Part shown: piece after piece, positions 6,805-14,864 of the stretch
Layout of the letters: every line of letters begins with the position of its first letter
Position numbering within the stretch: the first letter of the stretch is position 1
From: Collinsella sp. AF20-14LB
GTDB taxonomy: Bacteria > Actinomycetota > Coriobacteriia > Coriobacteriales > Coriobacteriaceae
Assembly (NCBI RefSeq): GCF_003459505.1
Contig: NZ_QRWD01000001.1
Location: 1-64,000 of the forward strand
DNA length: 64,000 bases
Direction: 5' to 3'
Made by a program: the position numbers and the translations under genes
Notes under the pieces: generated by a model
The model's input: only the letters and a program-made list of their open reading frames with translations
What the model was told of the DNA's origin: nothing
The model's database searches: none

Positions 6805-7865
6805 TGAAACCGACTGTGATTGACCTGTTCGCGGGCGTGGGAGGATTCTCCCTCGGCTTCGAGCGGGCTGGATTCGATATCGTCCTCGCGAACGAATACG
6901 ACAAGTCCATCGCCCACGCATATTCGGAAAACCGGCCGGGTATCCCAATGATCGTCGAGGACATCACAAGGCTCTCCATCGGGGAGACTTTTGACCGCTT
7001 TCGGGGCAAGACGACCGTCATCATCGGCGGGCCTCCGTGCCAGGGTTTCTCGCAAAAGGGAAAGCGGAAGAGTGTCAACGACCCCAGAAACTTCCTGTTC
7101 CGATATTACTTCGAGGTCGTCGACCGCGTACGCCCGCGATACTTCGTCATCGAGAACGTGCCGAACCTGCTCACCACCGAGCACGGGTATTTCAAGCAGG
7201 AAATCATCGAGCTTTTCGGCGGCATAGGCTATGCCCTGAGCTGTGGGATTCTTTGCGCGTCGGACTTCGGGGTTCCGCAGGACAGACGTCGCACCTGCAT
7301 CATCGGACGGCATGGCGATACCGCCGTGGAGCTCCCGCGTCCCACGAGAACCCGCACAACGGTCTGGGACGCGATCAGCGACCTAGCATATCTTAATTCG
7401 GGAGAGGGCGAGGAGGTGCAGGATTATCGGCTCGATGCTCAGTCCGAATACCAGACAAAGTTGCGGCGCGGTTTAGACCGGCTGTACAACCATGTCGCGA
7501 CAGCCCACTCCAAGGTCACGCTCGAGAGGTTGAGACTGATACCCGCGGAATGCGGCAGGGAAACGCTACCCGAAGAACACCTCACGCGATCTATCTACAG
7601 CGGCGCGTGGTGCCGCCTGCGCAAGGACGGCGTATCCAGAACCATCACGACGCGGTACGACACTCCCTCCTCGGGAATGTTCACCCATCCCTATCTCAAC
7701 AGAGCAATCACGACCCGCGAGGCGGCTCGTATCCAGTCCTTCCCCGATACGTACAGGTTCTACGGAGCCAAGTCGTCCCAGATGAAGCAGGTCGGTAATG
7801 CCGTGCCGCCGCTCATGGCAGAGGCGATCGCAAGGCGAATCTTGGAAGACTATCGGAGGAAATGA
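6804..7865 (+). CDS. DNA (cytosine-5-)-methyltransferase
   Basis: Predicted 353 aa. Motif I DLFAGVGGFSLGFE (7-20), motif IV GGPPCQGFS (75-83) with the catalytic Cys at 79, motif VI ENV near 115, QDRRR (motif VIII) in the middle and a C-terminal GNAVPP (motif X) make this a complete C5 methyltransferase that transfers methyl from AdoMet to cytosine C5. The start overlaps the stop of the preceding methyltransferase. No Vsr-like or restriction endonuclease gene follows; the downstream DNA to tRNA-Pro is non-coding. The three methyltransferases may protect an element or regulate genes rather than form a classical restriction system. Confidence 0.93.
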   Translation: MKPTVIDLFAGVGGFSLGFERAGFDIVLANEYDKSIAHAYSENRPGIPMIVEDITRLSIGETFDRFRGKTTVIIGGPPCQGFSQKGKRKSVNDPRNFLFRYYFEVVDRVRPRYFVIENVPNLLTTEHGYFKQEIIELFGGIGYALSCGILCASDFGVPQDRRRTCIIGRHGDTAVELPRPTRTRTTVWDAISDLAYLNSGEGEEVQDYRLDAQSEYQTKLRRGLDRLYNHVATAHSKVTLERLRLIPAECGRETLPEEHLTRSIYSGAWCRLRKDGVSRTITTRYDTPSSGMFTHPYLNRAITTREAARIQSFPDTYRFYGAKSSQMKQVGNAVPPLMAEAIARRILEDYRRK

Positions 7866-8315
7866 CGAGGCGGGCTATCTCCTGCCCTAGGACTTCAAAG
7901 TAATCCAACCCGCTCAGAGTCGATTTGAGGTGGTATGTTCGGGTCAGACGTGTCCAGTATGTGACTTTGCCGAAACGCTCATTATTCGGGTTCTGGGGCG
8001 GTTCTTGCGGTGGCGGCTGTGGGTGCGCTCCGCGCAATCATGCCAAAGCTAAAAGATGTCAGATAGTCAAGCCATGTTGCGCCGAATCAAGGGCTTGGCT
8101 ATAGGCACACGGCGCAACTAGCCGCAGTAGGTAGACGCAGGCAAATGGGTTTCGCGTATGTAGACTAAACAGACGAAATAGATTACATATGCGGAATCAA
8201 ATCGAATTACCAGATTAACGAAATGTGGAATGACAGTGAAGAGGGGATCCATTAAAATCGAGATTCTACAAAAGCGCAGGTGGAAGGGTGTGTCGTTATT
8301 GGCTAAAAAGCAGCC
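7866..8315. other. Intergenic stretch between methyltransferases and tRNA-Pro region
   Basis: About 450 bases. I see no supported gene. The right half (about 8150-8290) is AT-richer than its surroundings, as often near integration junctions. Confidence 0.5.
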
Positions 8316-8348
8316 GGTGCTTACCTCGTGCTTACCTTGGTGCTTCCT
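8316..8348. repeat. Three tandem 11-bp repeats beside tRNA-Pro
   Basis: Consecutive units GGTGCTTACCT, CGTGCTTACCT and TGGTGCTTCCT lie right behind the tRNA-Pro terminator. Short direct repeats here resemble integrase arm-type sites; no integrase gene is in the window. Confidence 0.75.
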
Positions 8349-8351
8349 CAT

Positions 8352-8382
8352 AAAAAAAGGTCAGGCACTAGGTGCCTGACCT
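8352..8382 (-). terminator. Terminator of tRNA-Pro
   Basis: Minus strand: AGGTCAGGCAC stem with its complement (8359-8382), followed by seven T (8352-8358). Confidence 0.9.
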
Positions 8383-8391
8383 GCAAACTTC

Positions 8392-8468
<77 letters not shown>

Positions 8469-8510
8469 AAGCTTTTGTTTGTTGCTCTGCTCTCGCTCGC
8501 AACAGGGAGT

Positions 8511-8540
8511 ATATTAACCCGAAACTTTGTCCTTGTGCAA
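8511..8540 (-). promoter_or_regulatory. Likely promoter of tRNA-Pro
   Basis: Minus strand TTGCAC (8535-8540), 18 bases, TAATAT (8511-8516), about 40 bases before the tRNA. Confidence 0.5.
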
Positions 8541-8548
8541 GAACTTTT

Positions 8549-9766
8549 TTACAAATTTTGAAGCAAGTCCAAAATTGTATCTGCGAGCTGGGGTTTTGTT
8601 AGCACAGGAAGTTCTTGGGTGCCCGTTGTGCTCACAATCCAGGCCTTGTTCGTGTCGGTTCCAAAGCCCGAATCGGCGCGCGAAACATCGTTGGCGATAA
8701 TGGCATCGCAACCCTTGCGCGCGAGTTTGCGCTGCGCGTACTCCACGACGTTATCGGTCTCGGCCGCAAAGCCGATCACGCACCGCTCTCCCTTTTGGCG
8801 CGAGAGCTCGGCCAAGATATCGACCGTCTCGACCAGTTCGATGCGATCCAGGCGTTCGTTGGCCTTTTTGAGCTTATGGTCCGCAGGGGCCGCGGGGGTG
8901 TAGTCGGCGACAGCGGCCGCGCAAATGGCCGCATCGGCCGTCTGGAAGGCGCTCAGCGCCGCCTGCAGCATCTCTGCGGCGGTCTGCACGCTTACGCACG
9001 CCACGCCGCGGGGAACGTCGAGCGATGTCGGTCCCAGTACGAGTGTGACGGCGGCGCCGCGGCGAGCAGCCTCCCCCGCCAGAGCGATGCCCATCTTGCC
9101 CGACGACCGGTTGCCGATGAATCGCACCGGGTCGATCGGCTCGTGCGTAGGACCGGCGGTGATCACGATGCGCTTGCCCGCCAGGTCTTGCGGCACGGGA
9201 TTGAGCACCCTGCAGACAGCCTCAACGATGTCCTCGGGCTCGCTCATGCGTCCCGTGTCCACGTCGCCGCATGCAAGGTAGCCGCTGCTCGGACCCACCA
9301 CGTGAACGCCGCGGTCGCGCAACGTGGCCATGTTGGCCTGCGTCGCCGGCGCCTTCCACATGCCATTGTTCATGGCCGGCGCGATCACGACGTGCCGCGG
9401 CGTCGCAAGCAGCGTGGTGGAGATGAGGTCGTCGGCGATGCCGTTGGCCATCTTGGCGATGATATTGGCCGTCGCGGGCGCCACGACGATAAGATCGGGC
9501 TCCTGCGCCAGTGAAATGTGATGGATGGGGTCGGAGGGGTCGTCGAACAGGCCCACGGCGACCGGCTCGTTGGTGAGCGCGCGGAAGGTGAGCGGACCCA
9601 CAAACTCGGTGGCGTGCTCGCTCATAACGACCTTGACGTGCGCGCCGCGTTTTTGCAGCAGACGCACGATATTGCACGACTTATAGGCGGCGATCCCGCC
9701 GGTAATACCCAGCAGGATCGTTTTTCCCTCAAGTTGCATTGAATTGTTGGATGCCGCCGTCATCAT
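8549..9766 (-). CDS. coaBC: Bifunctional phosphopantothenoylcysteine decarboxylase/phosphopantothenate-cysteine ligase
   Basis: The 405-aa protein carries two steps of coenzyme A synthesis. The N-terminal CoaC domain (about 1-195) is an FMN decarboxylase: GITGGIAAYK near 20, the PAMNNGMW substrate clamp and the ACGDVDTGRM segment with its Cys. The C-terminal CoaB domain (about 200-405) has ITAGPTHEPIDPVR, NRSSGKMG and the AAAVADYTP core of the CTP-dependent ligase. Full length for the family. The start directly follows the stop of the upstream zinc-ribbon gene, with AAGGAAG as ribosome-binding site. Last gene of the long minus-strand run. Confidence 0.96.
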   Translation of the reverse strand: MMTAASNNSMQLEGKTILLGITGGIAAYKSCNIVRLLQKRGAHVKVVMSEHATEFVGPLTFRALTNEPVAVGLFDDPSDPIHHISLAQEPDLIVVAPATANIIAKMANGIADDLISTTLLATPRHVVIAPAMNNGMWKAPATQANMATLRDRGVHVVGPSSGYLACGDVDTGRMSEPEDIVEAVCRVLNPVPQDLAGKRIVITAGPTHEPIDPVRFIGNRSSGKMGIALAGEAARRGAAVTLVLGPTSLDVPRGVACVSVQTAAEMLQAALSAFQTADAAICAAAVADYTPAAPADHKLKKANERLDRIELVETVDILAELSRQKGERCVIGFAAETDNVVEYAQRKLARKGCDAIIANDVSRADSGFGTDTNKAWIVSTTGTQELPVLTKPQLADTILDLLQNL

Positions 9767-10486
9767 TTAGGCTTCCTTGCTGGGGAGCACCAGCAGGCGG
9801 TGGCAGTACGGGCAGTGCGTAATCTCGCTACCGTCGTGGTTGAGGTCGCTCATGGACGATGCCTGCAGCGCGGTGTGGCAGACCGTGGGGATGTTACCCT
9901 GGATGGTCTCGACGGCCAAGCCGCGGAACTGTTTGAGCAGACGCTCGTAATCGGTGAGCACATCGGTCGGCAGCGTAGCGGCAAGGGCGGTGCGTTCCTT
10001 GGTGGCAGCGTCAATCTGGGTCTGCAGGTCGGCGGCCTTGGCGCGGGCGGCCTTGGTATCGGCCTTCACACCCTCCTCGAACTTGGCGATGATGGCCTGC
10101 GCGCGAGCCTCGCGGTCGAGCGCTTCCTTATGGGCGACGACGACGTCCTTGCGGGTGTGCTCGATCTTGTCCAGGCGCTTGGCCAGGGTGGCAAGCTCGT
10201 TCTCCAGGTCCTGCACCTCGCGGTAGTCGGAACCGTCGACGTGACGCTTCTTGGCGGCCTCGATGGCGTTATTGGTTTGGATCTCGGTAGTGTTGAGATC
10301 GTCGAGCTCAATGTCCAGATCCTTGCGCTGAGCGTAGAGCTTGGTCATCTCGGACTTGAGCTTCACATAGGTCTTGCGTTTGGAAGCGAGCTCCTTGAGC
10401 TCCGGCATATTGGCAAGTTCGCTCTTGTTGCGGGCGAGCTCCAAATCGATCTGTTGCAGCTTGAGTAGCGTAGCGCCGGCGCTCAT
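9767..10486 (-). CDS. Coiled-coil zinc-ribbon protein (CT398/DUF164-like)
   Basis: Predicted 239 aa. Nearly the whole chain is charged heptad-like coiled coil (about 1-180, rich in K, E, A and L). The C-terminus carries one C-x2-C pair (HCPYCHRL) plus an upstream Cys, as in the zf-RING_7/CT398 family often found beside Nif3. No enzymatic role is known with certainty; it is thought to be a scaffold or nucleic-acid-associated protein. I chose ATG 10484-10486 because it overlaps the Nif3 stop (ATGA) and has GGAGAG upstream; an earlier ATG would overlap Nif3 by 40 bases. Confidence 0.8.
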   Translation of the reverse strand: MSAGATLLKLQQIDLELARNKSELANMPELKELASKRKTYVKLKSEMTKLYAQRKDLDIELDDLNTTEIQTNNAIEAAKKRHVDGSDYREVQDLENELATLAKRLDKIEHTRKDVVVAHKEALDREARAQAIIAKFEEGVKADTKAARAKAADLQTQIDAATKERTALAATLPTDVLTDYERLLKQFRGLAVETIQGNIPTVCHTALQASSMSDLNHDGSEITHCPYCHRLLVLPSKEA

Positions 10487-11292
10487 AAGTTCTCTCCTTT
10501 TGTCACAGTCCACCATTGGCAAGGGTTCAGTATTTTAATCGTATGACGGGGGTCGACCCCGGCGTCAACTGCAGAGTTCATCAATATATCCACGAACGGC
10601 TCTTCGGAGCGGTCGTGGCCGAGTAGTATCACGCCCAGGCCACGCAAGGCAAGGTCCTGCGCCACGTGGTAGCCAGCTTCTCCAGTCACAATAACATCTG
10701 CGCCTGCGGCGATGGCAAGCTCACCAAAATCGCCGAGGGAGCCGCCCAGAATGGCAACGGTGCGGCACGGGTGCTCGGCTTCGCCCCATACGCGCGGGTC
10801 ACTGCCATAGGTCGTGGCGGCACGATTGGCGAGATCGCGCAGGTTGCAGGCGTCATGGAGGGTCGCATGTGCGCCCAGACCGGTGAGCTCAGGCTCGTCC
10901 ACATGCTCCAGCGAGCTCATGGGCTCTGCGCCCAGCAAATCGCTCAGGCGAACGCGCGCTTCGTGCGAGCGGTCCAGGTTGGTGTGAAGCGAGATGATGC
11001 TCACGCCGCAACGAGCCGCTTCGTACAGCGCAGCGCTGCACTGGGGACGTGCGGAATCGGCCGGACAAAAGGCCTCGGGCGCCTTGATATAGATGGGATG
11101 ATGAGTCAGCAGCACGTTGGCGCCCGCCTCGAGAGCGCGGTGCACGTTGGCCTCGGTCGCGTCGAGTGCGCAGGCAACACCGGTGATCTTTGCAGCGGGA
11201 TCTCCCACAGATAGCCCAACATGATCCCAGCCCTCGGCGTCCGCCTTGGGGTAGCGCGCCAGCAGCGCACGTTCAAGCTCGGAGACGATCAT
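10483..11292 (-). CDS. Nif3-like dinuclear metal-binding protein (DUF34)
   Basis: The 269-aa protein has the metal-binding LTHHPIY motif near residue 65 and the C-terminal GEAGYH plus GHDRSEEP motifs of the Nif3/YbgI family, a hexameric toroid with two metals per subunit. Its substrate is debated (GTP cyclohydrolase-type and metal-insertion roles have been proposed). It sits between a cysteine desulfurase and the zinc-ribbon protein, overlapping both by four bases, so all three are probably co-translated. Confidence 0.92.
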   Translation of the reverse strand: MIVSELERALLARYPKADAEGWDHVGLSVGDPAAKITGVACALDATEANVHRALEAGANVLLTHHPIYIKAPEAFCPADSARPQCSAALYEAARCGVSIISLHTNLDRSHEARVRLSDLLGAEPMSSLEHVDEPELTGLGAHATLHDACNLRDLANRAATTYGSDPRVWGEAEHPCRTVAILGGSLGDFGELAIAAGADVIVTGEAGYHVAQDLALRGLGVILLGHDRSEEPFVDILMNSAVDAGVDPRHTIKILNPCQWWTVTKGENL

Positions 11293-12467
11293 GCGGCACC
11301 TACGATCGAGAGCAGCGCACTTGCAAAGTCGTCCAGATCGCTCGGATCCACGCGGTCATCGAAGGAAATGCGCAGTGCGCCCAGTGCCTGCTCGCGACCA
11401 ATGCCCATGGCGCTGAGCACGTGGCTCGGGTCCATGTTGCCGCTCGAGCAGGCCGATCCGGCTGAAACCTCAAAGCCGGCGGCGTCGAGCTTGATGATGA
11501 GCTCCTCAGAGTCCATGCCGTCGACGTAGATCGAAACCATACCCGGCAGACGATCGGCCTGCGCGTAGTCGCCTATCGTGGCGTGAATGCGCGGATGGGC
11601 TGTAAGCGTGGCGTAGAGCTTATCGGACAGGGCCTGTAGCGTCGCGCGCTCGCGGTCCACATTCGGCAGCAACACAGAAGCGGCAGCGGCAAAAGCCAGC
11701 TGCGTGCGCAGATCCTGCGTACCGGCGCGACGGCCGGCTTCCTGGCCGCCGCCAAAGATGCGGGGGCGCAGCGGCGTGCGGTTCTTAACGTAGAGCGCGC
11801 CGGACGCCACAGGGCCGCCGATCTTATGCGCGGCAACGGTCATGGCGTCGACGCCCAGCTCGGTGACATCGAGCGGAATATGTAAGTAGCCCTGGATGGC
11901 ATCGGTATGAAACAAGGCGCCAACGGTATGCGCGGCAGCGGCCAGCTCTCGGATGGGCTGCACCACGCCGGTCTCGTTGTTGGCGACCATAATGCTCACG
12001 AGCGCTACGTCGTCGCCCAACAAGTCGCTCAGCGCAGCGGGCTCTATGTAGCCCGCGCGGCAGGGCTGCACCAGGTCGACGGTAAAGCCGGCGGCACGCA
12101 GCAGCGGCAGGTTGTCCAGAATCGAATCGTGCTCGATGGCAGATACGATCACGCGGTTACGCTTGCGATCGCGCTGACGAGCGCCCTCGGCAAGACCGAG
12201 CAGCGCCAGCTGGTTGGCTTCGGTGCCGCCGTTGGTCAGAACAATCTCGGACGGGCGGACGCGCGCACCAAAGCTGCGGGCAATCTCGCGACGTGCCACT
12301 TCTAGGCGCGCAGCGGCCTTGCGGCCAAGCGAATGCAGCGAGTTGGGGTTGACGCCGGCAAGCTCGCTGTCGTCGTACTCGCGCTGCGCAAGGAGCGCCT
12401 CGGCGCGCATGGGCGTCGAGGCGGCATAGTCAAGATTCACGGGTATGCGGTTTTGACCTGCAGTCAT
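11289..12467 (-). CDS. Cysteine desulfurase (NifS/IscS family)
   Basis: A 392-aa PLP enzyme. It has LDYAASTP near the start, TNGGTEANQLAL for PLP phosphate binding, AAHKIGGP with the Schiff-base lysine near 210, and a loop SAGSACSSG near 340 with the catalytic Cys. It removes sulfur from cysteine as a persulfide for Fe-S clusters or tRNA thiolation. No iscU/sufU is nearby, so the partner is unknown; with Nif3 it may serve thio-modification or general sulfur supply. The stop overlaps the Nif3 start. Confidence 0.93.
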   Translation of the reverse strand: MTAGQNRIPVNLDYAASTPMRAEALLAQREYDDSELAGVNPNSLHSLGRKAAARLEVARREIARSFGARVRPSEIVLTNGGTEANQLALLGLAEGARQRDRKRNRVIVSAIEHDSILDNLPLLRAAGFTVDLVQPCRAGYIEPAALSDLLGDDVALVSIMVANNETGVVQPIRELAAAAHTVGALFHTDAIQGYLHIPLDVTELGVDAMTVAAHKIGGPVASGALYVKNRTPLRPRIFGGGQEAGRRAGTQDLRTQLAFAAAASVLLPNVDRERATLQALSDKLYATLTAHPRIHATIGDYAQADRLPGMVSIYVDGMDSEELIIKLDAAGFEVSAGSACSSGNMDPSHVLSAMGIGREQALGALRISFDDRVDPSDLDDFASALLSIVGAA

Positions 12468-12473
12468 AAGGGA

Positions 12474-13145
12474 TTATGCCTCCTGTGCGGCCTCGTTGCC
12501 CAGCTTCTGCAGCAGCGCAACCTCGGCAGCGGGATCTTCGGACTTAAATACGGCAGAACCGGCCACGAGCACGTTGGCGCCGGCCTTGACGACATCGGCA
12601 ATGTTCTTGGAAGAGATGCCGCCGTCGACCTCGATGAGGGGCGAAACGTCGTGACGCTCGCACATGGCCTTGAGCTCGTGCAGTTTGGCAATGGTACCGG
12701 GAATAAAGCTCTGGCCGCCAAAGCCGGGGTTCACGCTCATGAGCAGCACCATGTCGACGACGTCGATGATGCTCTCGAGCACGCAGACGGGCGTTGCGGG
12801 GTTGAGCACCACGCCGGCCTTGACGCCGCGCTGTTGCAGGTGCGTGAGCGTGCGGTGCAGGTGCGTAGAGGCCTCGTAGTGCACGGTGATCATATCGGCG
12901 CCGGCATCGGCATACCAATCGACCGTCTCGTCGGGGTTCGTCACCATGAGGTGCGCGTCGACCGGTACATCGGTGGAGCGCTTGACGGCCTTAAGGATGT
13001 CAACGCCAAAGGTGAGGTTGCCGGTAAAGTGACCGTCCATAACGTCGAAGTGCACGTAGTCGGCACCGGCGATCTTATCGAGTTCGCCCTTGAGGTTGGC
13101 CATGTCGGCCGAGAGGACGGACGGAGCAATTTTGATGGAACCCAT
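12474..13145 (-). CDS. rpe: Ribulose-phosphate 3-epimerase
   Basis: A 223-aa TIM barrel that interconverts D-ribulose 5-phosphate and D-xylulose 5-phosphate in the pentose phosphate pathway. Visible are IAPSVLSAD at the start, HFDVMDGHF (metal ligands His and Asp), VDAHLMV, VNPGFGGQ and EVDGGIS with the catalytic Asp, and a C-terminal phosphate-binding GSAVF. Full family length. It follows gpsA after 18 bases and precedes the cysteine desulfurase by six. Confidence 0.97.
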   Translation of the reverse strand: MGSIKIAPSVLSADMANLKGELDKIAGADYVHFDVMDGHFTGNLTFGVDILKAVKRSTDVPVDAHLMVTNPDETVDWYADAGADMITVHYEASTHLHRTLTHLQQRGVKAGVVLNPATPVCVLESIIDVVDMVLLMSVNPGFGGQSFIPGTIAKLHELKAMCERHDVSPLIEVDGGISSKNIADVVKAGANVLVAGSAVFKSEDPAAEVALLQKLGNEAAQEA

Positions 13146-13163
13146 GGTAGAAGCCTTTCTGCG

Positions 13164-14171
13164 CTAGTCGGTGAGTCCGTAGAACTCTTGGGAGGGTACG
13201 CGATCGGTAAGAATCTCGAGCGCCCTATCCAAAGTAACACCGTTGTAGAGCGTTTGCTCCACGGCAAAGGTGAGCGGAATGTCTACGCCCAGTGAACGGG
13301 CGAGCTCGCTCACGCTGCGGGCGGCGACGGCGCCCTCGACCACCATATGCGTGCGCGCCTGGTACTCGTCGAGCGACACGCCGTGGGCAAACTCGTAGCC
13401 AAAGGTGCGGTTGCGCGAATGCTCCGAGGTACAGGTGGCGATAAGATCACCCATGCCGGCAAGACCCATGCAGGTCATGGCCTGACCGCCGCGGGCGTGT
13501 ACCAGGCGGCTGATCTCGGCTAGACCACGCGTCATGATGAGGGCGAGCGTGTTGTCGCCCGCGCCGGAGCCGGCTGAAATGCCGCACACGATGGCGATGA
13601 CGTTTTTCATGGCTCCGCAAACCTCGACGCCGGTCATGTCCTGCGACAGGTAGATGCGGAAGGCCGTGGATAGGAGCAGGTCCTTAAAGGTCTCCCCAAT
13701 CTGCGGTTCTTCGCTGGCGATGACGGCGGCAGAAAGCCCGCCGCAGCAGATCTCCTCGGCATGGTTGGGGCCGGAGAGCGCCGCCACGCGTGCCTCGTTG
13801 CCGATCTCGCTGGCAATGACCTCGCTCATGAGCAGGCCGGACTCGGGCTCAATGCCCTTGGTGAGGCAGAGCACCGGGGTGTCGGTGGCGATACAAGGTG
13901 CCGCCTGATGGCATACGCTGCGCAGGTGCGTGGAGGGCACGGCAAAGATGATGGCATCGGCGCCGTCGAGCGCCTGGGCTAGATCCGTCGTGGCGACGAC
14001 GTTTTCCGGCAGCACGTAATCCACTAGATAGCGGGGATTACGGTGCTCGCCGTTAATGCCGGCGGCCGTCTGCTCGCTATGGGCCCACATGGTCACGCGC
14101 TCGGCTCGAGCGGCGGCAAGGCCAGCGACGGCGGTTCCCCAGGAGCCGGAGCCAATCAGCGCAACATTCAT
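13164..14171 (-). CDS. gpsA: Glycerol-3-phosphate dehydrogenase [NAD(P)+]
   Basis: The 335-aa enzyme reduces dihydroxyacetone phosphate to sn-glycerol 3-phosphate for phospholipid synthesis. The N-terminal Rossmann motif is GSGSWGTAVA (7-16); SGPNHAEE is the conserved hinge region and GDNTLALIMTRGLAEI the substrate-binding helix. It sits immediately after plsY, which uses its product, so these two genes form a phospholipid pair. GPNHAEE in place of GPSFAKE is a variant I associate with actinobacterial homologues. Confidence 0.96.
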   Translation of the reverse strand: MNVALIGSGSWGTAVAGLAAARAERVTMWAHSEQTAAGINGEHRNPRYLVDYVLPENVVATTDLAQALDGADAIIFAVPSTHLRSVCHQAAPCIATDTPVLCLTKGIEPESGLLMSEVIASEIGNEARVAALSGPNHAEEICCGGLSAAVIASEEPQIGETFKDLLLSTAFRIYLSQDMTGVEVCGAMKNVIAIVCGISAGSGAGDNTLALIMTRGLAEISRLVHARGGQAMTCMGLAGMGDLIATCTSEHSRNRTFGYEFAHGVSLDEYQARTHMVVEGAVAARSVSELARSLGVDIPLTFAVEQTLYNGVTLDRALEILTDRVPSQEFYGLTD

Positions 14172-14180
14172 GACTCTCTC

Positions 14181-14864
14181 CTACTTATCGTCGGGCTCGG
14201 TGACGCGCTTGGTAAACGAGAGTTTGGACTCCTTGCCCGTCATGAGCTTTTTGATGTTCGCGCGATGGGCCCACACCACGGTGATGCCGATCATCGCCAT
14301 GCAGAACTTTAGTCCCAGGCTGCCGTACGGAAAGACCGCGCAGACGGCGATGGGAAGACCGATGGCCGCGGCAAGCGAGCCTACCGACACAAACTTGGTG
14401 ATGGCGACGGCCACGATAAACATGCCCAGCAGCGAAAGCCCGATGGGCCAGTACCAGGCGAGGATGACGCCCAAGCCCACGGCGATACCCTTGCCGCCAT
14501 GGAAGATGAGGTAGGGCGAGAAGATGTGGCCCCACACCGCAGCCAGGCAGATGACGCCGAGCATCCAGTCGCCGGCGGCGCCGGGGGCCATAATGCTCGG
14601 CGGAAAACCATAGCCCACGCTCGCGATGAGCGGACGGGCGATGACAACGCAGATGGCGCCCTTAAGGCAGTCGAGCAGCAGCGTGAGCGCGGCCACCTTG
14701 GGACCGGCCACACGTAGCGCGTTGGTGGTGCCGATGTTGCCGGAGCCCGCCTTGCGAATGTCCGTGTGGTTGAACACGCGGCCCAAGATCAGGCCAAACG
14801 GAATCGCTCCGATAAAGAACGATACCACGGCGCAGATGGCGGTCAGCAGAATCGGATTATGCAT
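14181..14864 (-). CDS. plsY: Acyl-phosphate:glycerol-3-phosphate acyltransferase
   Basis: A 227-aa integral membrane acyltransferase that moves the acyl group of acyl-phosphate to glycerol 3-phosphate, giving lysophosphatidate. About five membrane segments are visible. The three conserved loops are GSGNIGTTNALR (phosphate binding), HGGKGIAVGLG and the later HRANIKKL. I chose the ATG at 14862-14864, which overlaps the end of der by eight bases; a frame 16 codons longer lacks a membrane start. Adjacent gpsA supplies its substrate. Confidence 0.95.
   Translation of the reverse strand: MHNPILLTAICAVVSFFIGAIPFGLILGRVFNHTDIRKAGSGNIGTTNALRVAGPKVAALTLLLDCLKGAICVVIARPLIASVGYGFPPSIMAPGAAGDWMLGVICLAAVWGHIFSPYLIFHGGKGIAVGLGVILAWYWPIGLSLLGMFIVAVAITKFVSVGSLAAAIGLPIAVCAVFPYGSLGLKFCMAMIGITVVWAHRANIKKLMTGKESKLSFTKRVTEPDDK

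Noticed and set aside
8118..8351. 77-codon minus-strand frame beside tRNA-Pro
   Set aside because: Covers the tandem repeats, lacks a ribosome-binding site and resembles no known protein.
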